From Chlamydiota bacterium (GTDB lineage Bacteria; Chlamydiota; Chlamydiia; Chlamydiales; Rhabdochlamydiaceae): a stretch of DNA of 46,150 nucleotides. The first letter of the stretch is position 1. Every line of letters begins with the position of its first letter. The notes under the pieces were generated by a model. It saw nothing but the letters and a program-made list of their open reading frames with translations, was not told the DNA's origin and searched no databases. The DNA lies in assembly GCA_013288895.1 (NCBI GenBank), contig JABDAY010000011.1:1-46150 (forward strand). Reading direction: 5' to 3'. The position numbers were made by a program, and so were the translations under genes. Below are positions 1 through 7,661 of the stretch, in pieces.

Positions 1-57
1 TTTAAGAAAGCAAGGTAATCATCGTTTCAAGGTTTTTTAGCTCCTTGCTTTCTTAAA
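1..57. repeat. Inverted repeat at window edge, hairpin or terminator
   Basis: Perfect 15-base arms (1-15 and 43-57, TTTAAGAAAGCAAGG and its complement) are separated by a 27-base spacer. The left arm may continue beyond the window. It lies downstream of the minus-strand SprT-like gene, so a transcription terminator is possible. The following stretch to 256 holds CT-rich sequence (ctctgcgtctctgc) but no gene that I can see. Confidence 0.5.
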
Positions 58-256
58 ACTTTCTTTTTCGCTACGGCGTACGTTCCGTAAAGAGGCGATT
101 TCTCTCTTACTCAGCGACCTCTGCGTCTCTGCTCTTCACTCTGCGCAGATGAAATTCAGCCTTTAGGTACCAAGCTAGTTAAAATATCGTGCGTAAAAGG
201 CTCTCGGCAACAAAAAAAGTTGAAACATTTTCTTGTCACTTATGCAATTATCTCAT

Positions 257-1351
257 TTAATTTAATAGCCCGACTGAGCTTCTGGAAGAGCGCTTGAGGG
301 CGGGATTAATATTGAGCTGCTTGCCCATTTTCTCGCCGAGCGCAGATGAGGTGCCGCAATAGCTTCCACTCCTTTTGGAGGAAGATAAATGTTGATATGC
401 CATAGCCCTTGCATCGGTCAGTTTCTTTTCAATAACCATAAGCGCTTGCGTAACATCGCTAGGACATTCCCTTTTGAGGGCTTGAATTTTATTGCAATAC
501 CCTTTTGCTAGACCCAGAAAAAAGGAGTTTTTTGCAATGGTTCCTTTTAAATTAGTATGCTGCTGCGCTTGATCCCATAGGTTCTCGAGCTCGGAGTGGA
601 GAACATTTGCCACATGCTCGGCAATTTCCACATTGACAGCAGTTCCCAAAATTTCAAGATAAGTGAACTCACCTGCTCGGCTATAGACGGTGCTCACAAA
701 AAAAGTTTCCAGGATTCTTGCGATACAGCGCATTTTAGCATCTTCTCTTTTCTGCTTTAAAATACGCTTGAGGAACATTTTTTCCTCATCCTCGCCGCCC
801 ATATATTTTGATTCAATATTGTGTTTTAAAAGAAGCTGCCTCGACTTAATCATCGCTTGCTCAGCTTCATTCTTGTTGTTGCTGTTTGCAAGAGCCATGA
901 GTTTTTGAACTTTTCTAAAAACGCTGCTCTCTTCGATAGAAGAGACTTCTGTTCCCCCTTCCAAACACATGGTAGCCTTATAAACCTCTTCACCCCATCC
1001 CATTTGATTGCAAAATGCTCTAAATTCAGTCCCGTGAGCTTCGGCTCTCTCTCCATAGTTGATAAAGGTCATGTAATGGGCGATCTCGTGCCTAATCACA
1101 TGATGTAGCTGCTTGCTAGTTGCGTGCATCAGGCATTCGTGAAACCCGAGCTCATAAAAATTTGGATCAAAGTAGCCTAACATAGTTTTGTTGTTATAAA
1201 TCACTATTTTGAGAGGGTAGGAAGCTGTTTGTTTTCGATTATAAAAACGGCAGCTCGTAACTTTTAAGCCTACTTCTTGAATCAACACATTTTTTATAAC
1301 ATCTTTGATCTGCTGAACGAACTGAACGATTTTTTTAGAATATACAATCAT
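257..1351 (-). CDS. SprT-like zinc metalloprotease domain plus DUF2786 protein
   Basis: This 364-residue protein has two recognisable parts. Residues 1 to about 125 look like a SprT-like metallopeptidase domain: HEIAH at residues 88-92 supplies two zinc ligands and the catalytic Glu, and His106 in EAHGTEF is the likely third ligand. Residues about 140-185 match DUF2786 (VQKLMALANSNNKNEAEQA, then LLLKHNIES). The rest is helical and unassigned. SprT-like domains act on DNA-bound proteins in other organisms; the DUF2786 role is unknown, so the substrate is not predicted. The ATG is preceded by a good ribosome binding site (GAGGTGATTT). The gene is divergent from the RDD membrane protein, with only a few dozen bases between starts, so both promoters must be compact or overlapping. 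Confidence 0.8.
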   Translation of the reverse strand: MIVYSKKIVQFVQQIKDVIKNVLIQEVGLKVTSCRFYNRKQTASYPLKIVIYNNKTMLGYFDPNFYELGFHECLMHATSKQLHHVIRHEIAHYMTFINYGERAEAHGTEFRAFCNQMGWGEEVYKATMCLEGGTEVSSIEESSVFRKVQKLMALANSNNKNEAEQAMIKSRQLLLKHNIESKYMGGEDEEKMFLKRILKQKREDAKMRCIARILETFFVSTVYSRAGEFTYLEILGTAVNVEIAEHVANVLHSELENLWDQAQQHTNLKGTIAKNSFFLGLAKGYCNKIQALKRECPSDVTQALMVIEKKLTDARAMAYQHLSSSKRSGSYCGTSSALGEKMGKQLNINPALKRSSRSSVGLLN

Positions 1352-1413
1352 AAATCACCTCGGTGAAATTTTACAGATTGATAGGAAAATTGAGAAGATG
1401 TAAAAGAAAAAAT

Positions 1414-2346
1414 ATGAAGGTAAGAGTAAAAAAAGCGCCTATTCTATTGAGAATATGCGCGCGCGCAATAGATTATTCTGTTTTCTTTTTGTTTGAAGCC
1501 CTAATTGCCTCGTTTTTACCCTTTTCTTTTAGCGACTTTTTTTATCTCTACGCCATCTTCATCACTTTGATCTTATGGATCCCTTTAGAAGCCTACCTGC
1601 TTAGCACATGGGGAACGACTATGGGAAGGACCATCTGTGATATTTTCGTGCGGAGTCCCAAAGGAAGGATGATCAGCTACAAGAATGCACTGATGAAAGC
1701 TTGTTTTTTAAAAAAATCTGAAGCTTATGCCTATACTGAAACCCTCAAACTCCGATTAGTTCAGTGGGTTATCGTGATTGGAATCATCGTCGCTTGTTGG
1801 GCGGCAACGATTCTAGGCATTCCCGAAATTAACAAATATACAAACGTTTATAAATCCTCTATTTTTATTTCTGGGTGGATACCCTACCAAGACTTTGATA
1901 AAGGCTATAGTATCCTCCTCCCCTCCTATCCAGATAATAAATCAGAAGTCTTAAATAACCCCTACACACGAGATGTTTTAAACTACAACGAAGCTAAAAG
2001 CTGCGATGGGGAGAAAGTTTGTTATATCGTAGGTTATCTCGATCTTCCCTTGAGCTGGCGTTTTGCTGGCGCAGATAAACTTCTTTCCGGCTCGCTCGAT
2101 ATCATTGTAAAGCAAAGTCCAGGCACTAGTCTTGTCTCTTCACAACTTGTCCGTTACCATGGCAACCCCGCGATTAATTTTCTCACCACAAATGGGGACA
2201 CTGAAGAAAAAGGGACGATCACCTTAATCGGCCGCACTTTATATCGGATCATGGTGTCAGCGCCCAAGTCTAACACCCCCCCTAATTTCCAACATTTTCT
2301 AGATTCCTTCCAGCTTCAGTACCAAGGTATAGGTTTTAGCAGTTGA
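1414..2346 (+). CDS. RDD family membrane protein
   Basis: The N-terminal half has the RDD signature: an Arg and an Asp in the first helix (ICARAIDYSVFF), a second hydrophobic helix, then an Asp in a WGTTMGRTICDIFV segment, and a third hydrophobic segment (VIVIGIIVACWAATILGI). The C-terminal half (about 150 residues) is soluble, probably extracytoplasmic, and not recognised. RDD proteins are thought to be small transporters or membrane anchors, but the substrate is unknown here. I chose ATG 1414 (310 residues). A GTG at 1363 is in frame and would give 327 residues, but it lacks a visible ribosome binding site and nearly abuts the divergent upstream gene. The stop codon lies inside the -35 box of the next gene's promoter. 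Confidence 0.75.
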   Translation: MKVRVKKAPILLRICARAIDYSVFFLFEALIASFLPFSFSDFFYLYAIFITLILWIPLEAYLLSTWGTTMGRTICDIFVRSPKGRMISYKNALMKACFLKKSEAYAYTETLKLRLVQWVIVIGIIVACWAATILGIPEINKYTNVYKSSIFISGWIPYQDFDKGYSILLPSYPDNKSEVLNNPYTRDVLNYNEAKSCDGEKVCYIVGYLDLPLSWRFAGADKLLSGSLDIIVKQSPGTSLVSSQLVRYHGNPAINFLTTNGDTEEKGTITLIGRTLYRIMVSAPKSNTPPNFQHFLDSFQLQYQGIGFSS

Positions 2347-2371
2347 CTTTTTTATCCTGATTTAATATTAT
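2343..2371 (+). promoter_or_regulatory. Primary sigma factor promoter
   Basis: TTGACT (2343-2348), a 17-base spacer, then TATTAT (2366-2371). The -35 box overlaps the stop codon of the upstream RDD gene. Transcription would start near 2378, giving a leader of about 25 bases before the ATG at 2403. Confidence 0.7.
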
Positions 2372-2402
2372 GTCTTAGATTTTTTTAAAAAAGGATTATA
2401 AA

Positions 2403-3098
2403 ATGACATTTACACCAACAAATTATTTGGGATCTCGGGATGTGGAAGCACTCTGGCGTCCCACCGCAACACTTCATACGGCTTCTGAAGACCCTGGGAA
2501 AATACAAGGTCTCCCCTCAAGATTATGGTGTAATAACACGCCTGCTACTCCCTCGAGTGCCCTTTCAAGCCCAGCAAGCTCTGAGGTTCTTAAGAAAGCG
2601 CTAGGCTACCTTTACGATAGATATCCAAACATCACTGAGGATGATTTTGTACATTACAATTGGTTGCTTTTACAAGCAGAAGTTGTAGATGTTGCTGATG
2701 CTCCCCTCCTCATGTCAATAAAAGTACCTCTGTACATTATTAAAAGGTATCTAGAAATCACCGAAAAAATGATCAAAAAAGATAGCCATTCTGCGCATAA
2801 AGAAAAATGGGACTCGATTCTCTCAAGTTTTTTATGCAACGCAGTGATGTTACATCCAGATGCAGAAGTCCTCGAGTTCCTCCTGAGAAAAAGGTCCAAA
2901 CTAACACAAGAGATGATTGATCTTCTGCCTAAGGGCGAATTTGTGACAGATGTATTTGGATTTGATGACACCCCTCAAGAAGTAAAAAAGGCTATGAGAG
3001 ATCATGCATGTAGAACAAATGGGGTTCTGGAGAAATATCTCCCTGATTTTTACACCGATGAAGCATTGGAGCTCATTTATAAGGCCACTACTTCTTAG
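2403..3098 (+). CDS. Hypothetical protein, paralogue of the gene at 5736
   Basis: This 231-residue soluble protein has no recognised family. Residues about 75-180 clearly align with the protein at 5736-6443: YPNITEDDF versus YPHITPADF, a PLLMSIKVPLYIIK versus PLMAIKAPLSIIK helix, WDSILSSFLCNAVM versus WPSILSSFLDNAVM, and LEFLLRKRSKLTQEMIDLLP versus LEFLKEKGATLSDQMIEVL. The N-terminal 60 residues are Ser/Thr/Pro-rich and differ between the two. The LEFL..KGA-like segment faintly resembles an ankyrin-type helix pair but is too weak to assign. There is no signal peptide or membrane segment. The gene has its own consensus promoter and a ribosome binding site (AAGGATTATAAA). A lineage-specific effector is possible but is inference only. 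Confidence 0.6.
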   Translation: MTFTPTNYLGSRDVEALWRPTATLHTASEDPGKIQGLPSRLWCNNTPATPSSALSSPASSEVLKKALGYLYDRYPNITEDDFVHYNWLLLQAEVVDVADAPLLMSIKVPLYIIKRYLEITEKMIKKDSHSAHKEKWDSILSSFLCNAVMLHPDAEVLEFLLRKRSKLTQEMIDLLPKGEFVTDVFGFDDTPQEVKKAMRDHACRTNGVLEKYLPDFYTDEALELIYKATTS

Positions 3099-3102
3099 GC
3101 TT

Positions 3103-4536
3103 TCATTCTTTTGCTATCCGCTTTGCCATTAACATGAAAATAAGCATATGAAGCGGATAGAGGGCGTACCAATAAAATCTACCCCACAGCCCGGTCGGGC
3201 GAAATGAGGCTGTTTGATGCAGAGTTCCCCCATTTCTTTGAGGAATGATCTCAAATTCGAGCCACGCTTCCCCTGGCAGTTTCATTTCAGCGTAGAGAAG
3301 TAGACGTCGATTTTTTTCATCCGCTAATAAAACACGCCAGAAGTCGAGAGCATCTCCAACCTTAAGCCGCGTAGGATGAGTTCGACCGCGCCGCAGTCCA
3401 ACTCCTCCCACCAATTTATCCATAAATCCCCTGAATTTCCAAGCCCAGTTCATGGCAAGCCAACCACGATCTCCACCCAAAGACCAGATCCGTTTTTGCA
3501 CTTGTTCCACAGGACAGGAAAAAGGAATAATCCGCCTATCGCTCAAGACACCGAATTTAGGAACGTGGACGTAAATGGAAAGATCTGGATTTAAAGTGGA
3601 GCCACTTAAAGTATCTTTCCAGCTTGAAGGTACCCAGTCTTCTTCGATGGGGGCGAAAGCAAGTTGTAGCGCTTCTTCATATGTGAGTAGTTTTCTGGGA
3701 AAAAGCTTTTGAATCTGGTTTTCTTTACAAACCGCATTATTAATGAGACTTTCGACAAGAAACCGCGCAAGGGAAAAGCTTACGCTAGTCACAAAAAATA
3801 GCCAATAGGAAGAGAGGCGGGGCGTAAGGACTGGAACCGTGAAGATTTTCCGTTTTAAACCCCGCACTTTGGCAAAATTTAATAGAAGTTCCTTATAACT
3901 CATAACATCTGGGCCTCCTACCTCAAAAGATTGTCCAAAACAGGCGGGATTGCCCAAAACAAGGGTGAGATAAGCAAGGACATCGCTTATGGCGATCGGT
4001 TGGGTTAATTGCTTGAGCCATTTTGGAGCAATCATCACAGGCAACTTTTCAACTAGACCTCGGATAATTTCAAATGAAGCACTCCCCGAACCGATGATGA
4101 TCCCAGCCATTAAAATGGTCACGGGAACTTTTCCCATCTTCAGGATTTCCCCTACCCTTTTTCTCGAGGTTAAATGACGTGAAAGATGAGCTTCATTTGC
4201 AAGACCGCTCAAGTAGATGATTTGTTTCGCCTTGGTGTTTTCGAGCCGCTCGGCAAAATTTTTTGCTGAAGCGGCTTCTAATTCTGAAAATTTTTGCGAA
4301 TAACTCATTGAATGGACTAGATAGTAGGCTGCATCGATCTCGTCTGGAATTTTCAATAAGGAGGAGGGATTCAGAAGATCAGCTTCAATGAGATGAAGTT
4401 GAGATTGAAATTTCTCGGGAATTTTAATTCGAGAGCGGCTTCTTACCAAGGCGTATATTTCATGCCCAGCGTCTACCAAACGGGGAAGAAGTCGAGTTCC
4501 GATGTACCCATTAGCCCCAGTAAGTAAAATTTTCAT
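3103..4536 (-). CDS. NAD(P)-binding SDR/epimerase with C-terminal DUF2867
   Basis: This 477-residue protein starts with a Rossmann nucleotide-binding motif, TGANGYIG (residues 7-14), in the atypical short-chain dehydrogenase family. YYLVHSM, an IYLSGL strand, ILMAGIIIGSGSASFEIIRGLVEKLP and the PIAISDVLAYL segment are typical of the YbjT/NmrA-like group. The C-terminal 170 residues match the DUF2867 domain that follows this type of SDR in bacterial proteins of this length. The substrate is unknown. It converges with the hypothetical gene ending at 3098, leaving 4 bases between stop codons. The ATG follows AAAAGGGGACT. There is no sign of frameshift or truncation. Confidence 0.85.
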   Translation of the reverse strand: MKILLTGANGYIGTRLLPRLVDAGHEIYALVRSRSRIKIPEKFQSQLHLIEADLLNPSSLLKIPDEIDAAYYLVHSMSYSQKFSELEAASAKNFAERLENTKAKQIIYLSGLANEAHLSRHLTSRKRVGEILKMGKVPVTILMAGIIIGSGSASFEIIRGLVEKLPVMIAPKWLKQLTQPIAISDVLAYLTLVLGNPACFGQSFEVGGPDVMSYKELLLNFAKVRGLKRKIFTVPVLTPRLSSYWLFFVTSVSFSLARFLVESLINNAVCKENQIQKLFPRKLLTYEEALQLAFAPIEEDWVPSSWKDTLSGSTLNPDLSIYVHVPKFGVLSDRRIIPFSCPVEQVQKRIWSLGGDRGWLAMNWAWKFRGFMDKLVGGVGLRRGRTHPTRLKVGDALDFWRVLLADEKNRRLLLYAEMKLPGEAWLEFEIIPQRNGGTLHQTASFRPTGLWGRFYWYALYPLHMLIFMLMAKRIAKE

Positions 4537-4683
4537 AGTCCCCTTTTAAGTATCTATACACAATTTCCTGTTTTTTTATACCCAAGTAAGTTCAAAATTG
4601 GAAAGAAGAACATGCCCGACATTTTGAAACGGCTTGAATCTTACTTAGAGGATCACCATGCGTCATCTCATTGAACAAGCTAC

Positions 4684-4902
4684 ACATTAAAAACGCGGGT
4701 GGATGAGATCGCTCTCCTCAAAGAGAACGAGCTTAAAGAAGCCCTTTGCTGGCTCCTGAAAAATCACCAATATCTTATTGAACCTTCAGCCGCTGCAGCG
4801 CTTGCCAGCTGCCTTTACGGTCACACGCAGCCCGCAGGCCCCACTGTGATTGTTTTGACAGGACGCAATGTCAGTTATGCAACGCTCCGGCAGTTGCTCT
4901 AA
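4684..4902 (+). pseudogene. C-terminal remnant of a threonine dehydratase-like PLP enzyme
   Basis: The reading frame at 4684-4902 encodes VDEIALLKENELKEAL, then an EPSAAAALASCL segment, then GPTVIVLTGRNVS. This pattern (VDEI..., EP(A/S)GAAALA, VVVLSGGN) is the end of the catalytic domain of threonine/serine dehydratases of the fold-type II PLP family. About 250 residues that should precede it, including the PLP lysine, are absent, and a stop codon lies directly upstream in frame. I read it as a decayed remnant. A GTG at 4699 could start a 67-residue product, but it would not be an enzyme. Its stop codon overlaps the first base of the palindrome that follows. A small frame at 4613-4675 just upstream was not recognised. 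Confidence 0.6.
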
Positions 4903-4998
4903 GAACCTGTTTAAAATCGGTTACGCATACGGTTACGAAAGAGGGGCATTGCTTTGAGTCCCCGTAACCGTATGCGTAACCGATTTTAAACAGGTTCT
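4902..4998. repeat. Long perfect palindrome, intergenic hairpin family member 1
   Basis: Perfect 36-base arms (4902-4937 and 4963-4998) flank a 25-base loop (4938-4962). The inner arm is built from GGTTACG and CATAC units. The same core and loop recur in opposite orientation at 35815-35907. It sits between a degraded plus-strand gene and a convergent minus-strand gene whose stop codon it overlaps. A bidirectional terminator or a mobile palindromic element are the leading options. Confidence 0.85.
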
Positions 4999-5332
4999 AA
5001 AAGAGTTTTCCGCCTATAACCGCTTCAGACTTGTCTGGAACAACCAGTATTGTTTGGTTATTCTCATCTGGAACACCTAAGGTGAGCACTTCAGAGATAA
5101 AGGGGCCAATTTGTCTCGGTGGAAAATTGACGACCCCGAGCACTTTTTTTCCAAGAAGTTCTTCCTTTTTATAGTAATGAACGATTTGAGCACTTGAACG
5201 TTTTTTTCCAATAGCCGGTCCAAAATCAATCGTGAGTTTATAAGCGGGTTTGCGCGCCTCGGGAAAGTCCTCCACCTCTACGATAATACCCACCCGAATA
5301 TCTAATTTCTGAAAATCAACAATTGTAGCCAT
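4997..5332 (-). CDS. csaA: CsaA-like tRNA-binding domain protein
   Basis: This small protein (111 residues from the chosen start) is essentially one OB-fold tRNA-binding domain of the CsaA/Arc1p/MetRS-C type. Diagnostic segments are FQKLDIRVGIIVEVEDFPEARKP near the start, AYKLTIDFG, GKKRSSAQIVHYYKKEELLGKKVLGVVNFPPRQIGPFISEVLTLG, and a short C-terminal GGKLF. The length equals that of stand-alone CsaA proteins, which are described as tRNA-binding or chaperone-like; their exact role remains uncertain. I chose the ATG at 5332, which follows GGGGTTATTT. An ATG four codons upstream (5344) has no ribosome binding site. The stop overlaps the right arm of the palindrome at 4902-4998. Confidence 0.85.
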   Translation of the reverse strand: MATIVDFQKLDIRVGIIVEVEDFPEARKPAYKLTIDFGPAIGKKRSSAQIVHYYKKEELLGKKVLGVVNFPPRQIGPFISEVLTLGVPDENNQTILVVPDKSEAVIGGKLF

Positions 5333-5455
5333 AAATAACCCCATTGGTTTAAAAGGAGGATTTTATTTGTTTAAGCTATTTTGTACAAGTTTAAAAAAAT
5401 CAGGTTTTTTTGAATTAACCTATGTGATACATACTTAAGAGGTAAATACTTTCAA

Positions 5456-5503
5456 GCGCAAAAACGCAAAAAAATTATATATAATATTTTTGCGTCTTTG
5501 CGC
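5456..5503. repeat. Imperfect dyad of GCAAA/ACGC units
   Basis: GCGCAAAAACGC and its complement-like partner GCGTCTTTGCGC flank an AT-only centre (TTATATATAAT). More partial units follow to 5517 (ACGTCTTTTGCG). It lies in a 400-base gene-free stretch upstream of the 5736 gene; that stretch otherwise holds only the MITE at 5552-5716. It could be the terminator of an unseen transcript or a decayed repeat. No gene is visible here. Confidence 0.4.
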
Positions 5504-5551
5504 TTTTACGTCTTTTGCGTTAATATGTTGAAAAAAAAGCCAGTTGGCTTA

Positions 5552-5716
5552 GGGATCGTCAAACAATAACTTAAAGTATTTTGCGGCCATTATGGCAGCC
5601 CATCTTTGAAGGATCGCTCCTCGAAGGTATTGAATTAATATCTCCCTCGTCGCGATTCTTCAAATCTGAGCCACCCTAAGACCACCAAATGCTTTAATTT
5701 ATTATTTGACGACCCC
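5552..5716 (+). mobile_element. 165-bp MITE, copy 1
   Basis: The element starts GGGATCGTCAAA and ends with the complementary TTTGACGACCCC. Inverted similarity continues inward, so nearly the whole element is an imperfect palindrome. It is flanked by a direct TTA (5549-5551 and 5717-5719), consistent with a 3-base target duplication. A second copy at 45268-45432 is the same length, in the opposite orientation, and by eye differs at a single position. It has no coding capacity, so it must be moved by a transposase in trans. The TNA-type target duplication would fit an IS5-family (IS1031/IS427-like) transposase; that is inference. Confidence 0.85.
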
Positions 5717-5735
5717 TTATGTTAAGAAGGTAAAT

Positions 5736-6443
5736 ATGTCAACCAAAGCCGTAAGTAGCGCATCAGCTTGCTTTGTCCCAAGCGCCCCTCCTGTGGGTCC
5801 TAGCGAACTCCATCAGGTCCTCGTCCAACTTCACGAAAAATATCCACACATCACCCCAGCTGATTTTGCAAACTATGAGCAGTTACTGTCCCGAGCAAAA
5901 ATTGCCTATCCAGACCTAGCCATCCCCCTCATGGCAATCAAGGCTCCCCTGTCTATCATCAAAAAACATATAGAAATCATGGAAAGAATGAAAGCTGACA
6001 GAACGCGTCCAAGCGTCACAAGCGGTATTGTTAATGAAGAAACATGGCCCTCCATCCTTTCAAGTTTTTTAGACAATGCCGTGATGATGAATCCATCCCT
6101 AGAACTGCTAGAGTTCTTAAAAGAAAAGGGAGCCACGCTATCTGACCAGATGATCGAAGTGCTTAATTTATCCGACAGAAGCTCTACAGAAGTAAGTGCA
6201 ATCTTCAAAATGTATCTGATTAGTCTGGCCATTGATGAAAAAGTAGAAGAGGCAGAGCTAGAGGTGACCTTACCAGGAGGCACGAAAGAACAAGCACTTC
6301 AATGGGGTGCAGACACAAGAAAGGATCTTTTGCTCGCATTAGATTTTGGCATGCTCAAAAATGTAGACAAGACGATGGATTATGTGGCTAAATCTTATAG
6401 CGATCAAGAGTTGGCTCTCATTTTTAGCCTTGTACCTACGTAG
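5736..6443 (+). CDS. Hypothetical protein, paralogue of the gene at 2403
   Basis: This 235-residue soluble protein has no recognised domain. The central part (about residues 30-140) aligns with the protein at 2403-3098 (see shared segments there). The C-terminal 90 residues (VEEAELEVTLPGG..., DQELALIFSLVPT) are longer than in the paralogue; both end in an (E/Q)(A/E)LALIF or EALELIY motif. I chose the ATG at 5736 because it follows a clear AAGAAGG site; an in-frame TTG at 5706 lies inside the MITE. The MITE ends only 19 bases before this ATG, so any promoter must be inside the element or upstream of it. A TATTAT hexamer occurs within the element near its right end. The function is unknown. Confidence 0.65.
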   Translation: MSTKAVSSASACFVPSAPPVGPSELHQVLVQLHEKYPHITPADFANYEQLLSRAKIAYPDLAIPLMAIKAPLSIIKKHIEIMERMKADRTRPSVTSGIVNEETWPSILSSFLDNAVMMNPSLELLEFLKEKGATLSDQMIEVLNLSDRSSTEVSAIFKMYLISLAIDEKVEEAELEVTLPGGTKEQALQWGADTRKDLLLALDFGMLKNVDKTMDYVAKSYSDQELALIFSLVPT

Positions 6444-6494
6444 CCATTCTAAGTTATCTATTTTTAGTGTTTTACAAAATATTCAAAAAATTTA

Positions 6495-6523
6495 TTTACA
6501 AGTCTAGCTCCTTATGCTAAGAT
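6495..6523 (+). promoter_or_regulatory. Candidate promoter with extended -10
   Basis: TTTACA (6495-6500), a 17-base spacer, then TAAGAT (6518-6523), preceded by TGC so that the -10 is of the extended type. It would drive the BON-domain lipoprotein gene with a leader of about 65 bases. Confidence 0.5.
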
Positions 6524-6596
6524 CCGGTTAGGTCAAGAAATGTTTTTAAGCAGGCGTGCTTATTACAGCGGCAGTTTAACATATTTGGAGGAGATC

Positions 6597-7022
6597 GTGA
6601 AAAAATTATTGTTAGTCCCAGCAATTTTTGCAATGTGCGTATCGTGCAATGGCAAATCAAATAATTGTGATGTGAGCAAATCAAGTAATTCTAGCGTGGA
6701 TTCTTATATTGGCATAAATGAAAATCCTCAAACGCCGCCAAAGGAATTAACAGATGGGGAGGTTACAAAAAATGTCAAAAAAATGTTAATGTCTGATAAT
6801 TCTTTATCGTCAAGCGCGAGAACGATTTCAGTGGATACCAGTAATGGTGTCGTTACATTAACCGGCATTGCTACAAACCAAAATGAAGCTCGTAGAGTTG
6901 TTAAAATGGCGAAGGGCGTTTCTGGAGTAATGAGCATCGACAATCAGCTCAAAGTAATGTATCAGCAGCGAAGAAACACTAAAACGTATAGCCAATGCCT
7001 CCACCCAATGTCAGACCACTGA
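6597..7022 (+). CDS. BON-domain lipoprotein, OsmY-like
   Basis: The GTG at 6597 follows TTTGGAGGAGATC and gives a 141-residue protein with a lipoprotein-type signal (MKKLLLVPAIFAMCVSC, likely modified at Cys17). After a polar Ser/Asn-rich linker, residues about 60-120 form a BON domain: DGEVTKNVKKMLMSD, then ISVDTSNGVVTLTGIATNQNEARRVVKMAKGVSGVMSIDNQLKV. BON domains bind phospholipid or anchor envelope proteins, and single-BON proteins such as OsmY and DolP act at the envelope. Starting at 6540 would add an N-terminal tail before the signal peptide and lacks a ribosome binding site. The last 20 residues are basic and unassigned. Confidence 0.8.
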   Translation: MKKLLLVPAIFAMCVSCNGKSNNCDVSKSSNSSVDSYIGINENPQTPPKELTDGEVTKNVKKMLMSDNSLSSSARTISVDTSNGVVTLTGIATNQNEARRVVKMAKGVSGVMSIDNQLKVMYQQRRNTKTYSQCLHPMSDH

Positions 7023-7310
7023 CCTGCTGGCGGAAGCTAAGTGAGTTCGTTTTGGAGCTGTGAAACTGCATTCTAGCGTACGAATACTCTCCAAAAATAA
7101 GGTTTGAGCAAAAGCTTTTAAAAATTTTCATCTGAGTTCCTTTCCCCTAGGTTGAAGGAGTTTATAGCAAAAACTATTACGGAAAAACTTTTGAGTCAAG
7201 GCTAATTTTACAGAATAGACCTCTTGCATAACCTGCTTTGCCCGGAAAAACAAAAGATTTTCTTTGCTGTTTATTGCCTTTTGTAGGATAGATGAAAAAA
7301 AGGGGTAATC

Positions 7311-7649
7311 ATGATTATAGCAAGAGTTTTAGGAATTTTGATGGTCATTGGCGGCATTGTTCTAGTATTCGTTTCTGGAAATATCGCCGATCGAGTGGCC
7401 GAGGGAAGAGGAGAAATCCGCAGCGGACAGGAAAAAGTCGACGCAACGAACAAGCTATTTTCTTACAACCGCGGGACAGAATTTGTTGGAGATCAACTCA
7501 CCGGTTCTGCACAGGAAAAGATCAATGCAGGCACCCAAGAGGCAGATAAATACGATCGCCTCGCAAACAATCTTCAACTCGGAGGATATGTTGTTGCCGG
7601 TCTTGGCGTTATCATTTTTGCATTAAGTTTCATCCGCAGAAAAAAATAG
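7311..7649 (+). CDS. Small two-helix membrane protein of unknown function
   Basis: This 112-residue protein has a hydrophobic helix at residues 2-23 (IIARVLGILMVIGGIVLVFVSG) and a second near the C-terminus (YVVAGLGVIIFALSFI), followed by RRKK. Between them is a polar, probably helical stretch of about 65 residues (GRGEIRSGQEKVDATNKLF... SAQEKINAGTQEADKYDRLANN). I do not recognise the family. The start follows a clear AAGGGG site seven bases upstream. It converges with the autotransporter reading frame that ends at 7662. The 288 bases upstream (7023-7310) hold no visible gene. Confidence 0.65.
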   Translation: MIIARVLGILMVIGGIVLVFVSGNIADRVAEGRGEIRSGQEKVDATNKLFSYNRGTEFVGDQLTGSAQEKINAGTQEADKYDRLANNLQLGGYVVAGLGVIIFALSFIRRKK

Positions 7650-7661
7650 ACGAAATTAGCC

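Noticed and set aside
4613-4675. Short frame MPDILKRLESYLEDHHASSH before the dehydratase remnant
   Set aside because: It has a possible ribosome binding site but only 20 codons and no known similarity; too weak to call.
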